Below are positions 44,695 through 53,192 of a DNA stretch of 64,000 nucleotides, piece after piece. This stretch comes from an uncultured Pelagibacteraceae bacterium (lineage in GTDB: Bacteria > Pseudomonadota > Alphaproteobacteria > Pelagibacterales > Pelagibacteraceae), in contig CACEVB010000001.1 in the NCBI GenBank assembly GCA_902562875.1, positions 62,001-126,000 on the forward strand. Reading direction: 5' to 3'. Both the position numbers and the translations under genes were made by a program. Below the pieces are notes generated by a model. The model searched no databases and was not told the DNA's origin. It was given only the letters and a program-made list of their open reading frames with translations. Positions within the stretch are counted from its first letter, which is position 1, and the number at the start of each line of letters is the position of its first letter.

Positions 44695-46557
44695 ATGTCA
44701 GATGAACACGAAAATAAATCAGGTTATCAAGCTCAATCGTCAGAAACGATTCATGCTCAATCTTCCGAAGCAATCACAGGGAGTGGATCAGGTATTGCAC
44801 CTGATATGGATTATGTAAGGCCAGCTGAACTTCCAGAACAAGATTTATATCACCCCCATAGTTTTATTGAAAAATGGGTTTTTTGTCAGGACGCCAAAGT
44901 TATTGGAGTTCAATATTTTTTAACAGCAGTATTTACAGGTATTGTTGGATTAATTTTATCTTGGTTAATGAGATTACAGTTAGGCTTTCCAGGATTGGCA
45001 GGATTTATAACTGCTGAACATTATTATCAATTTGTAACCATGCATGGAATGATCATGGTGGTTTATTTTTTAACAGCGCTATTTTTAGGAGGATTTGGAA
45101 ATTATCTTATTCCTTTAATGGTAGGAGCAAGAGACATGGTCTTCCCATATGTGAATATGTTAAGTTTTTGGATGTTTTTTGTTGCTGTTGTAGTTTTAAT
45201 GGCTAGTTTTTTTGTTCCGGGTGGTCCTACCGGCGCTGGATGGACTTTATATCCTCCACAAACAATCTTAGAGGGAACACCAGGTCATGGCTGGGGTATT
45301 CTATTAATGTTAATCTCTTTATCTCTATTTGTCATTGGTTTCACAATGGGAGGATTAAATTATATGATAACAATACTTCAAGCTAGAACAAGAGGTATGA
45401 CCCTAATGAGAATGCCTTTAACAGTTTGGGGAATATTTACAGCAACAGTCTTAGCAATGCTTGCATTTCCAGCATTATTAGTTAGTTCGATAATGATGAC
45501 ACTAGATAAGCTTTTAGGAACAAGCTTTTTTATGCCAACTATTTTAAAAGCTGGTGAAGTTTTAGAATATGGTGGCGGAAGTCCAATATTATTTCAACAC
45601 CTTTTTTGGTTTTTCGGTCATCCAGAAGTTTATATAGTTGCCCTTCCAGCCTTTGGAATTGTATCTGATTTAATATCTGTTCACGCTAGAAAAAATATCT
45701 TCGGTTACAGAATGATGGTTTGGGCAATTGTTGGAATTGGTGCATTAAGCTTTTTTGTTTGGGCTCATCACATGTACGTTAGTGGTATGAATCCGTGGTT
45801 TGGTTTCTTTTTTGCATCAACAACTCTGATTATCGCAGTTCCTACTGCTATGAAAGTATATAACTGGATATTAACTTTATGGAGAGGAAACATAAGAATT
45901 AATACTGTAATGCTATGGTGTTTAGGTTTCATTGTAACGTTTGTAAATGGTGGTATAACAGGAATATTTTTAGGTAACGTTTCTGTTGATGTTCCTTTAT
46001 CTGATACTTATTTCGTTGTAGCGCATTTCCATATGGTTATGGGTATAGCACCTTTGATGGTTATAATGGGAGCAATTTATCACTGGTTTCCTTTGGTAGC
46101 TGGAAAAATGTTGAATGAGAAATTAGGTAAATGGCATTTTTGGATAACTTTTCTAGGAGCATATTCTATATATTTCCCAATGCACTATTTAGGATTTATT
46201 GGTGTTCCAAGAAGATATTATGAAATGTACGACAGCCCGTATATGACATCGGGTGTTGGATTAAATGAATTCATTAGCACTGCAGCATTTATAGTTGGTG
46301 CCGCTCAATTATTTTTAGTTTTTAATATTATTAAAACAATGAAAACTGGAAAAAAAGCAGAACAAAATCCGTGGAAGGCAAATTCTTTAGAGTGGTATAC
46401 ATCGACAGTTCCACCAGAGCACGGTAATTTTGGTGATAGATTGCCTGTAGTTCATAGATGGCCATACGACTACAATGTACCTGGAGCAGAACAAGACTAT
46501 TTACCACAAACAGCTGCACCAAGTGAAGTTGCACATACTGAGGTAGAAAAAACATAG
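44695..46557 (+). CDS. coxA: cytochrome c oxidase subunit I
   Basis: The catalytic subunit, 620 residues with about 12 helices, holding the low-spin heme and the heme-Cu(B) site. FFGHPEVYIVALPAFG contains the Glu of A-type oxidases and a Cu(B) His; WAHHMYVSGM gives the two further Cu(B) His; and VAHFHMVMG carries the heme ligands. D-channel GARDMVFPYVN and a K-channel Lys in TAMKVYNW are present. The polar N-terminal extension (about 60 residues) and a long C-terminal tail make it longer than many. A GAGGA Shine-Dalgarno precedes the ATG. Confidence 0.96.
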   Translation: MSDEHENKSGYQAQSSETIHAQSSEAITGSGSGIAPDMDYVRPAELPEQDLYHPHSFIEKWVFCQDAKVIGVQYFLTAVFTGIVGLILSWLMRLQLGFPGLAGFITAEHYYQFVTMHGMIMVVYFLTALFLGGFGNYLIPLMVGARDMVFPYVNMLSFWMFFVAVVVLMASFFVPGGPTGAGWTLYPPQTILEGTPGHGWGILLMLISLSLFVIGFTMGGLNYMITILQARTRGMTLMRMPLTVWGIFTATVLAMLAFPALLVSSIMMTLDKLLGTSFFMPTILKAGEVLEYGGGSPILFQHLFWFFGHPEVYIVALPAFGIVSDLISVHARKNIFGYRMMVWAIVGIGALSFFVWAHHMYVSGMNPWFGFFFASTTLIIAVPTAMKVYNWILTLWRGNIRINTVMLWCLGFIVTFVNGGITGIFLGNVSVDVPLSDTYFVVAHFHMVMGIAPLMVIMGAIYHWFPLVAGKMLNEKLGKWHFWITFLGAYSIYFPMHYLGFIGVPRRYYEMYDSPYMTSGVGLNEFISTAAFIVGAAQLFLVFNIIKTMKTGKKAEQNPWKANSLEWYTSTVPPEHGNFGDRLPVVHRWPYDYNVPGAEQDYLPQTAAPSEVAHTEVEKT

Positions 46558-46566
46558 TTAATAAAA

Positions 46567-47277
46567 ATGTCTGACCCAAATATAGAAGGCTTTGAATTAG
46601 AAAAAGGGTTTAAAGGCATGGCCAAAGATACTGGCTCTGACCAAACAATGTTCAAAGGCGTCCACTGGGGCAAGGCGATGATGTGGATATTTCTGTTAAG
46701 TGACACTTTTGTTTTCAGTTGTTTTTTAATAGCTTATATGAAGGGTAGATCTTCAACACCCGCAGAATGGCCAAACCCTAGTGAAGTTTTTGCTTTAGAT
46801 GCTTTTGGAGTACCGGTTCCTTTATTACTTATAGCTTTGATGACATTTGTATTAATAACCAGTAGTGGCACAATGGCTTTAGCTGTAAAATATGGTTACG
46901 AAAAAAATAGAAAAATGTGTGGCTATTTAATTTTAGCTACAGCTTTAGGAGGCTTAACTTTTGTTGGTATGCAGGCATATGAATGGTCCAAGCTTATTCA
47001 TGAAGGTGTCAGACCATGGTCTAATCCTTTTGGCGCAGCCCAATTTGGATCTTTTTTCTTTATGATTACTGGTTTTCATGGAACACATGTATCAATAGGA
47101 GTTATATTCTTATTTATTTATTGTTATAAAGTATTTGCAGGTCATTATGATAAGGGTAAAAGAGGGTGGTTCACAAAGATGAAAGGCGATTATGTTGAAG
47201 TAGAAATTCTTGGACTTTATTGGCATTTTGTTGATTTAGTTTGGGTGTTTATTTTCGCTTTTTTTTACTTATGGTAA
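46567..47277 (+). CDS. coxC: cytochrome c oxidase subunit III
   Basis: A 236-residue integral membrane subunit. The pattern MWIFLLSDTFVFSCFLIAYM at about 38-57, then QAYEWSKLIHEG, TGFHGTHVSIGVIFL and the final VEVEILGLYWHFVDLVWVFIF match the CoxC/CyoC family; the WHFVD block is the family hallmark. Like CyoC it has five helices rather than seven. It lies 9 bases after subunit I and overlaps the subunit IV gene region by a few bases. Confidence 0.95.
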   Translation: MSDPNIEGFELEKGFKGMAKDTGSDQTMFKGVHWGKAMMWIFLLSDTFVFSCFLIAYMKGRSSTPAEWPNPSEVFALDAFGVPVPLLLIALMTFVLITSSGTMALAVKYGYEKNRKMCGYLILATALGGLTFVGMQAYEWSKLIHEGVRPWSNPFGAAQFGSFFFMITGFHGTHVSIGVIFLFIYCYKVFAGHYDKGKRGWFTKMKGDYVEVEILGLYWHFVDLVWVFIFAFFYLW

Positions 47278-47282
47278 AAATA

Positions 47283-47621
47283 ATGGAAGATTCAAAAAAA
47301 AGAGAACAATCTGGTAGCACACATAAAATAGGTATATATCTTTGGATATGGGGACTTCTTTTCGTATTAAGTTTTTTTTCTTATTTAGTAGACTGGTATC
47401 AATTTCAAGGGATGCTTAGATGGTCCTTAATTTTATTTTTCATGTTTTTAAAAGCTGGATTAATCATGGCATTTTTTATGCATTTGTATTGGGAAAGATA
47501 TGCATTAGTTAATGTTCTTTTATGGCCTATGACTGCTATTGTTTGTTTTATATGTTTAATGATAGCAGAAGGAAAATATACCTTATTTTCAAGATTATTT
47601 TACTTTTTTGTTGGAGGATAA
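47283..47621 (+). CDS. cytochrome oxidase subunit IV (CyoD/CoxD-like)
   Basis: A 112-residue membrane protein with three hydrophobic helices and LKAGLIMAFFMHLYWERYAL, the mark of prokaryotic subunit IV, a small structural subunit of the oxidase. The start could be the ATG at 47283 or the one at 47271, which overlaps the coxC stop; the difference is four residues. Its last Gly codons double as the Shine-Dalgarno of the following gene. Order II-I-III-IV is that of bo3-type operons, although subunit II here has CuA. Confidence 0.88.
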   Translation: MEDSKKREQSGSTHKIGIYLWIWGLLFVLSFFSYLVDWYQFQGMLRWSLILFFMFLKAGLIMAFFMHLYWERYALVNVLLWPMTAIVCFICLMIAEGKYTLFSRLFYFFVGG

Positions 47622-47622
47622 A

Positions 47623-47886
47623 ATGGATGGATACGATTATTTAGCTGGTTTTTTAATTTTTTTTCTATTTTTTATTTATATAGTTTGGTTTGGATATACA
47701 GTTAAACAAGAAAAAGAGAAGGAACAGGCTGACAATATAAAAATAAATCCCTATGATAATGTTCCTCTTCACAGAAGATTAATAGATAAAAAAAATCCAA
47801 AAGTAGGATTATTTGATTTAGGTAATCATGTTTTAATTGCAGGCTTTATTCTAGTAGTAATATTTATATCCCTTAATGTAGAATAA
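47623..47886 (+). CDS. small membrane protein in oxidase operon
   Basis: An unrecognised 87-residue protein with two hydrophobic segments (about 5-25 and 66-86) around a charged middle part (KQEKEKEQADN, PLHRRLIDKKNPKVG). The start at 47623 is set by GGAGG (47613-47617) 5 bases upstream, lying inside the end of the subunit IV gene; a frame from 47608 is less likely. It is placed between subunit IV and heme O synthase, so it may be an accessory or assembly protein of the oxidase. Confidence 0.75.
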   Translation: MDGYDYLAGFLIFFLFFIYIVWFGYTVKQEKEKEQADNIKINPYDNVPLHRRLIDKKNPKVGLFDLGNHVLIAGFILVVIFISLNVE

Positions 47887-47888
47887 AA

Positions 47889-48800
47889 GTGATAAGCAAT
47901 ATTTTAAATAAGAGATCAGTTTTTGCTAATACTTTAGTAAATTTAAAATCTTTCCTTCTTCTAATGAAGCCTCGTGTCATGTCATTAGTAATTTTCACAT
48001 GTGCAGTAGGTCTACTAATGTCACCTTCAACTATTCCATTTTATAATTCAATTATCTCAATATTTTTTGTTGCAATAGGTGCTGGAGCGGCAGGAGCACT
48101 TAATATGTGGTATGAAGCTGATTTAGATAAACTAATGACGAGAACCTGTTTGAGACCCATACCTACTGGAAAATTAAATAAGAACCAAGCTTTAGTATTT
48201 GGTATTGCATTATCTTTATTTTCAATAGTAGGATTATATTATTCATCAAATTTACTCTCAGCATTTATATTATTTATAACAATTTCTTTTTATGTTTTCG
48301 TTTATACAATATGGTTAAAAAGAAAGACGCCACAAAACATCGTTATAGGTGGGGCATCAGGAGCTTTGCCACCTGTAATAGGATGGACAATAGCAAATAA
48401 TAGCCTTGCTCTAGAGCCAATAACATTTTTTTTAATAATATTTTTTTGGACACCTTCACATTTTTGGGCATTAAGTTTATTTAAAGCTGATGATTACAAA
48501 AAAGCAAACATTCCAATGTTGCCATTAACAAATGGCATTGAAAATACTAAGAAAAATATATTTATTTATTCAATTTTAATGTTGCCAGTTGTTATAACGC
48601 CTTACTTGATTGAATTTGTAGGCAACTTTTACCTCATAAATTCATTATTATTAACATTTTATTATATATTCATTTGTTATGAACTATATAGTTTCAAAAA
48701 AAATAAATTTGAAATTTCAAAAGCAAAAAAAGTCTTTTCTTACTCAATTTTTTACTTATTTTTACTTTTTGTATTATTCCTTGTAGATAAAATATTTTAG
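47889..48800 (+). CDS. ctaB: protoheme IX farnesyltransferase (heme O synthase)
   Basis: A 303-residue UbiA-fold membrane enzyme that converts heme B to heme O for heme-copper oxidases. Motif NMWYEADLDKLMTRT near 73-87 is the Asp-rich prenyl-diphosphate site, followed by RPIPTGK; WTPSHFWALSLF and a second KADDYKKANIPMLP block are typical. Nine hydrophobic segments are visible. The start codon is GTG at 47889, two bases after the previous stop. It closes the oxidase operon, as cyoE or ctaB does elsewhere. Confidence 0.95.
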   Translation: MISNILNKRSVFANTLVNLKSFLLLMKPRVMSLVIFTCAVGLLMSPSTIPFYNSIISIFFVAIGAGAAGALNMWYEADLDKLMTRTCLRPIPTGKLNKNQALVFGIALSLFSIVGLYYSSNLLSAFILFITISFYVFVYTIWLKRKTPQNIVIGGASGALPPVIGWTIANNSLALEPITFFLIIFFWTPSHFWALSLFKADDYKKANIPMLPLTNGIENTKKNIFIYSILMLPVVITPYLIEFVGNFYLINSLLLTFYYIFICYELYSFKKNKFEISKAKKVFSYSIFYLFLLFVLFLVDKIF

Positions 48801-48821
48801 TTGTAGAAGTTTTCCTAATCC

Positions 48822-50189
48822 ATGAATTATATAAGTACTAGAAATAATAGTAAAAAAGTATCTTTTGAACATGTCTTTTTAAAAGGTTTGTCAGAGGACG
48901 GTGGTCTGTTTATACCAGAAAAATTAAAAAAATTTGATCATAAAGAATTAGAGGATCTATCAAATCTAAGTTATAAAAATCTAGCATTTAATATTATAAA
49001 ATTATTTACTGGCGATTTCATAAGCGAGTTGAATTTAAAAAATTTAATTGATAAATCATATGAAAATTTTAGAGACCGAAATGTTGTAAAAATTAATAAA
49101 ATTAATAAAAATTATTTACTAGAATTATATCATGGTCCAACTCTCGCTTTCAAAGACATTGCTATGCAACTTATTGGTAATTTTTACGAATACTACTTAC
49201 AGAAAAATAATAGAAAAATTAACATCATAGTTGCTACTTCTGGTGATACTGGCGCAGCTGCGATTGACGCAATTAGAGGAAAAAAAAATATAAATATTTT
49301 CGTATTGCACCCACACAACAAAATTTCATTTGTTCAAAGAAAACTTATGACAACTATCGAAGATAATAATGTATACAACCTAGCAGTTGACGGTAATTTT
49401 GATGATTGTCAAAATTTAGTAAAATCTATGTTCTCTGATACTAGTTTTGCGAATACTATAAATATGTCAGGAGTAAATTCTATTAATTGGGCAAGGATAG
49501 TCGCACAAACAGTATATTATTTTTATTCATACTTTCAAATAGGAAAACAGCAAATATGTTTTTCTGTACCTACTGGAAATTTTGGTGATGTATATGCAGG
49601 TTACATCGCTAAACAGATGGGTTTGCCTATAAATAAATTTATAGTTGCTACAAACCAAAATGATATTTTGCACAGAGCAATATCAAATGGAGATTACAAA
49701 TCAAATAAAGTTAAGGAAACTATATCCCCAAGTATGGATATTCAAGTGGCTAGCAACTTTGAGAGATTGCTTTACGACTTATATAATAAAAATTCTGAAA
49801 AGTTAAAAAATATAATGAAGAGTATAAAAGATAATTCATTTAAAATTGAACAGGATAAACTAAAAGACTTACAGAATGATTTTGAGTCAGAAAGTTTAAA
49901 TGAAACCGAAATTATTAATACAATAAAAAAATTTTATAAAGAAAATAAAGTTATTATTGACCCTCATACAGCTATAGGAGTAGGCGCTGTTGAAAAACTA
50001 AATTTAAGTAATGTGGTTATTTTATCAACTGCTCATCCTTGTAAATTTCCTGTGGCAATAGAAAAAGCAATATCAAAAACTGAAAATTTGCCTGAAAGCC
50101 TTGACTATATTTATGATAAGGAAGAAAAATTTGAGGTGATTTCAAACGATTTAGAAAAAGTTAAAGAATATGTATTAAGATCAATATGA
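48822..50189 (+). CDS. thrC: threonine synthase
   Basis: A PLP enzyme of 455 residues that makes threonine from O-phosphohomoserine. The cofactor Lys111 lies in PTLAFKDIAMQL, and the phosphate-binding ATSGDTGAAAIDA is close by. YISTRNNSKKVSFE at the N-terminus is typical of this long (yeast/E. coli-like) class. It overlaps the peroxiredoxin gene by 4 bases. The homoserine kinase gene thrB is only about 1 kb away, on the other strand at 51118. Confidence 0.96.
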   Translation: MNYISTRNNSKKVSFEHVFLKGLSEDGGLFIPEKLKKFDHKELEDLSNLSYKNLAFNIIKLFTGDFISELNLKNLIDKSYENFRDRNVVKINKINKNYLLELYHGPTLAFKDIAMQLIGNFYEYYLQKNNRKINIIVATSGDTGAAAIDAIRGKKNINIFVLHPHNKISFVQRKLMTTIEDNNVYNLAVDGNFDDCQNLVKSMFSDTSFANTINMSGVNSINWARIVAQTVYYFYSYFQIGKQQICFSVPTGNFGDVYAGYIAKQMGLPINKFIVATNQNDILHRAISNGDYKSNKVKETISPSMDIQVASNFERLLYDLYNKNSEKLKNIMKSIKDNSFKIEQDKLKDLQNDFESESLNETEIINTIKKFYKENKVIIDPHTAIGVGAVEKLNLSNVVILSTAHPCKFPVAIEKAISKTENLPESLDYIYDKEEKFEVISNDLEKVKEYVLRSI

Positions 50190-50671
50190 AATTAAAAATA
50201 AATGATCAAATTCCAGATACAGAAATTTACCAATTAGTTAACGGTGAGCCACAAAAAAATAAATTAATAGATATTTTAGGTAAGGATAAAATTATTCTAT
50301 TTGGATTACCTGGCGCTTTTACATCTACTTGTTCTAAACTACATTTACCGGGGTTTGTTGAAAATGCTGAAAATATAAAAGCGAAGGGCATAAAAAATAT
50401 ATTTTGTTTATCTGTGAATGATCCATATGTAATGAATGCTTGGGGAGAGGTAAACAATATAGGTAATAAAATTAAAATGTTGTCTGATCCGTATCTATCA
50501 TTTACCCTTGCAATTGGTGCCGAAGTAGATAGAAATTCAAAAGGGATGGGTATTAGATCAAATCGATATGCAATGGTAGTTGAAAATTTAAAAGTTTTAA
50601 ACTTTCAAGTTGAAAAAGAAACTAAACAATGTGAAGTGTCCTCAGCAGGGACTATTTTAGGTATCCTTTAA
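50186..50671 (+). CDS. peroxiredoxin, Prx5-type
   Basis: A thiol peroxidase of 161 residues. The peroxidatic Cys49 lies in LPGAFTSTCSKLHLPGF, the signature of the Prx5/AhpE-like redoxin group, and VNDPYVMNAWG follows. A second Cys near the C-terminus (KQCEVSSAG) may be the resolving one (inference). It reduces hydrogen peroxide or organic peroxides with glutathione, glutaredoxin or thioredoxin. Coupled to thrC by a 4-base overlap. In many Alphaproteobacteria a peroxiredoxin gene of this type is also found next to rnhA, as here. Confidence 0.92.
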   Translation: MKLKINDQIPDTEIYQLVNGEPQKNKLIDILGKDKIILFGLPGAFTSTCSKLHLPGFVENAENIKAKGIKNIFCLSVNDPYVMNAWGEVNNIGNKIKMLSDPYLSFTLAIGAEVDRNSKGMGIRSNRYAMVVENLKVLNFQVEKETKQCEVSSAGTILGIL

Positions 50672-50698
50672 TTTTTTTACATCTTCTGTGCGCGCAAG

Positions 50699-51121
50699 TT
50701 AATCACTAGCTGATGACCGTGCCAATAAATCAACCTCATTGTTTAATACATCGGTTGAATGTGCTTTTACCCAAATCCACTCGATATCAAATACTTTTGA
50801 TAGATCATCGAGTCTTGTCCAAAGGTCTTTATTTTTAACTTTTTTTTTGTCGGCGGTTTTCCAACCATTTTTCTTCCAATTATGTATCCACTCTGTTATT
50901 CCAGATTTAACATATTTAGAGTCTGTAAAAATTTGAACTTTAGAGCCTTTTGGTATCTCTTTAAGAGCCATTATAGGAGCTGTCAATTCCATCTGATTAT
51001 TTGTTGTGTTTTCTTTGCTACCTTTAATTTCTGTTCTTCCGCTTTCATTTATTATTATAGCAGCCCAACCACCTTTACCTGGATTCTCTAAGCATGATCC
51101 ATCCGTATATACTTTTATCAT
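50699..51121 (-). CDS. rnhA: ribonuclease HI
   Basis: Cuts the RNA strand of RNA-DNA hybrids during replication and R-loop removal. The 140-residue protein has the catalytic carboxylates in YTDGSCLENPG, the Glu in MELTAPI, the Asp in FTDSKYV and the final Asp in NNEVDLLAR. Basic protrusion KKNGWKTADKKKVKN is present as in E. coli. It overlaps thrB by 4 bases and is the last gene of a long minus-strand run. Confidence 0.97.
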   Translation of the reverse strand: MIKVYTDGSCLENPGKGGWAAIIINESGRTEIKGSKENTTNNQMELTAPIMALKEIPKGSKVQIFTDSKYVKSGITEWIHNWKKNGWKTADKKKVKNKDLWTRLDDLSKVFDIEWIWVKAHSTDVLNNEVDLLARSSASD

Positions 51122-52086
51122 CCTAAGTACTCACTAAATTTATTAATCTTTTTATGAAAGTTCAATTTATCTAAATATTCTCTTGGATTTTTTTTCTTAA
51201 TTATCGCATTTTTTGGCGTATTTAAATAGTCATAAGCTCTAGTTAATAGATACCTTAACGCTGAACCTTTGCACAAAGTACTAAATGCATTTTTTTCATT
51301 TTTCAATAATTTTCTTTTGGTCTCATATCCTTTAATTAAGTTATAAGATTTTCTTTTATTAAGAATAAATTTATTTATTTTCTTATCAAAACATAAAGCA
51401 TTTACACATGTAGCTAACTCATATGCATAATAATCTGTGCAGGAAAAATAAAAATCGATAAAACCGTAAAATTTTTTTTTGTAAAAAAAAATATTGTCAA
51501 TAAATAAGTCAGAATGTATCACACCATTTGGCAAACTTTTAGGCCAATTTTTCTTTAATTTCTCTAAATCTGAAACCATATTCGTTTTCAAGTTATTTGA
51601 TAATTTATTAATTTTTTTATCAATTTTATTTGAGATCTTATGTAATAAATTAATTGACAAAGAATTTTTTCTATTAATTTTGAGTTTTTTTGTAGCTTTG
51701 TGTAATGCAGCAACATTTTTACCAATTTGCCTGCAGTCTGATGGACTCAGTTTTTTTTTGTCTTTACCTTTAAGGAAAGTAACTAAACAAGCACTTTTAC
51801 CTTTTATTTTGAACAAATAAGATCCTTTTTTGTTTTTAATTGGACTAGGGCATACAATTTTGAGTTTTGAGAGACCATACATAAGTTTCATAAAAAACGG
51901 TAAATCTTTCTTATCTACCCTTTTTTCAAAAATTGTTAGAATTGTTTTTTTGTTTTTAAATTCTATAAAATAATTGGTATTTTCAATACCTTTTTTTATG
52001 CCATTATATTTTTTAACAATTCCTAAATTAAAATTATTTTCTATTTTATTAATATCTGACTTATCTATCTTGGTAAATACAGCCAT
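51118..52086 (-). CDS. thrB: homoserine kinase, type II
   Basis: Phosphorylates homoserine for threonine synthesis. The 322-residue protein is of the aminoglycoside-phosphotransferase fold (the alphaproteobacterial ThrB), not the GHMP type of E. coli. The catalytic loop is NGVIHSDLFIDNIFF and the metal site GFIDFYFS follows. NTNYFIEF near the N-terminus is the nucleotide-binding strand. The sequence is very lysine-rich. It shares one base with ispH and overlaps rnhA by 4 bases. Its product feeds the threonine synthase encoded at 48822. Confidence 0.94.
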   Translation of the reverse strand: MAVFTKIDKSDINKIENNFNLGIVKKYNGIKKGIENTNYFIEFKNKKTILTIFEKRVDKKDLPFFMKLMYGLSKLKIVCPSPIKNKKGSYLFKIKGKSACLVTFLKGKDKKKLSPSDCRQIGKNVAALHKATKKLKINRKNSLSINLLHKISNKIDKKINKLSNNLKTNMVSDLEKLKKNWPKSLPNGVIHSDLFIDNIFFYKKKFYGFIDFYFSCTDYYAYELATCVNALCFDKKINKFILNKRKSYNLIKGYETKRKLLKNEKNAFSTLCKGSALRYLLTRAYDYLNTPKNAIIKKKNPREYLDKLNFHKKINKFSEYLG

Positions 52087-53030
52087 TAATTCAATTTACC
52101 AGGAATTTTAAATACAACGTCTTCTTTAATTATTTCTGATTCTTCAATAGTAATATTATATTTATTTTTTAGATCATTTATAAATTTTTCAACTAAAATT
52201 TCAGGAGCAGATGCTCCAGAGGCCAAACCAATTGTTTCACAAACGTCTATTTTATCAAATGGAATAAAACTTTCAGAATGCATTAACATAGAATTTGAAC
52301 ATCCCGAGGTTTTCGCGACCTCAACTAGCCTTACAGAATTTGAAGAGTTTCTGCTACCAATGACAAAAAACATGTCACATTTTTTTGCTATATTTTTTAC
52401 AGCTGCTTGTCTATTTGTGGTTGCATAGCAGATATCTTCTTTTTTAGGCTCTTTTATTTCTGGAAATTTTTTTTTAAGCTGTTTTATTATATCTCTAGTA
52501 TCATCTACAGAGAGCGTTGTTTGAGTTACAAAAGCTAATTCTTTGTTTGTTTTTTTCTCATAATTAGATGCATCGTTCAAACTTTCAATTAAATCAATAC
52601 ATCCCTCAGGTATTTGACCCATTGTTCCAACAACTTCAGGATGATTCTTGTGTCCTATTAGTAAAATGTGATAGCCAGTTTTATGTAAATTTTCTGCCTC
52701 TCTATGTACTTTAGAAACTAATGGACAAGTGGCATCTATATATTCCATTTTTAAACTTGAAGCTTCCTCTGGTACATTTTTTGGAACGCCATGAGCCGAA
52801 AAAATCACAGGTCTCGTTTTATCGTCAATTTCACTTAATTCTTCTACAAATATGGCTCCGATTTTTTTTAAACCTTCAACCACATGTTTGTTATGAACTA
52901 TTTCATGTCTAACGTATACAGGTGATCCATACTTCTCTATGCTTTTTTTTACAATCTCTATTGCTCTATCTACTCCAGCACAAAAACCTCTAGGTGCTGC
53001 TAGTAAAATCTTTAAGTTTTTTTTATTCAT
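52086..53030 (-). CDS. ispH: 4-hydroxy-3-methylbut-2-enyl diphosphate reductase
   Basis: The last enzyme of the MEP pathway: an iron-sulfur protein that gives IPP and DMAPP. The 314-residue protein has the three cluster cysteines in APRGFCAGVDRAI, DATCPLVSKVH and, in the second half, EDICYATTNRQ. Acid-base motifs TQTTLS and HPEVVGTMGQ are kept. It lies directly downstream of the retinal-synthesis genes on the same strand and would supply their precursor; the order ispH-thrB-rnhA is common in Alphaproteobacteria. Confidence 0.97.
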   Translation of the reverse strand: MNKKNLKILLAAPRGFCAGVDRAIEIVKKSIEKYGSPVYVRHEIVHNKHVVEGLKKIGAIFVEELSEIDDKTRPVIFSAHGVPKNVPEEASSLKMEYIDATCPLVSKVHREAENLHKTGYHILLIGHKNHPEVVGTMGQIPEGCIDLIESLNDASNYEKKTNKELAFVTQTTLSVDDTRDIIKQLKKKFPEIKEPKKEDICYATTNRQAAVKNIAKKCDMFFVIGSRNSSNSVRLVEVAKTSGCSNSMLMHSESFIPFDKIDVCETIGLASGASAPEILVEKFINDLKNKYNITIEESEIIKEDVVFKIPGKLN

Positions 53031-53033
53031 ACT

Positions 53034-53192
53034 TCAATTTTTTGCTAAAAAAGTTAATAAAATACTAAACATGCCACAAAAAAATATATTGCAAAACATA
53101 GACCAAAAATTTGCAATACCTGATCTTAAAAATCCAATAGCAGAAATTATAGATAAAATCCAAACCAATAAATTTATATTTCTATTTTTCAT
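53034..53192 (-). CDS. 52-residue membrane ORF between blh and ispH
   Basis: An open frame too short for usual cut-offs. It starts with an ATG that overlaps the last 11 bases of blh and ends 3 bases before ispH, filling exactly what would be a 151-base gap in a tight operon. The product begins MKNRNINLLVWILSIISAIG and is hydrophobic throughout, with two likely membrane segments (about 7-24 and 29-49) and two Cys. No family is recognised. A plus-strand frame also crosses the region, but operon fit favours this strand. Confidence 0.5.
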   Translation of the reverse strand: MKNRNINLLVWILSIISAIGFLRSGIANFWSMFCNIFFCGMFSILLTFLAKN

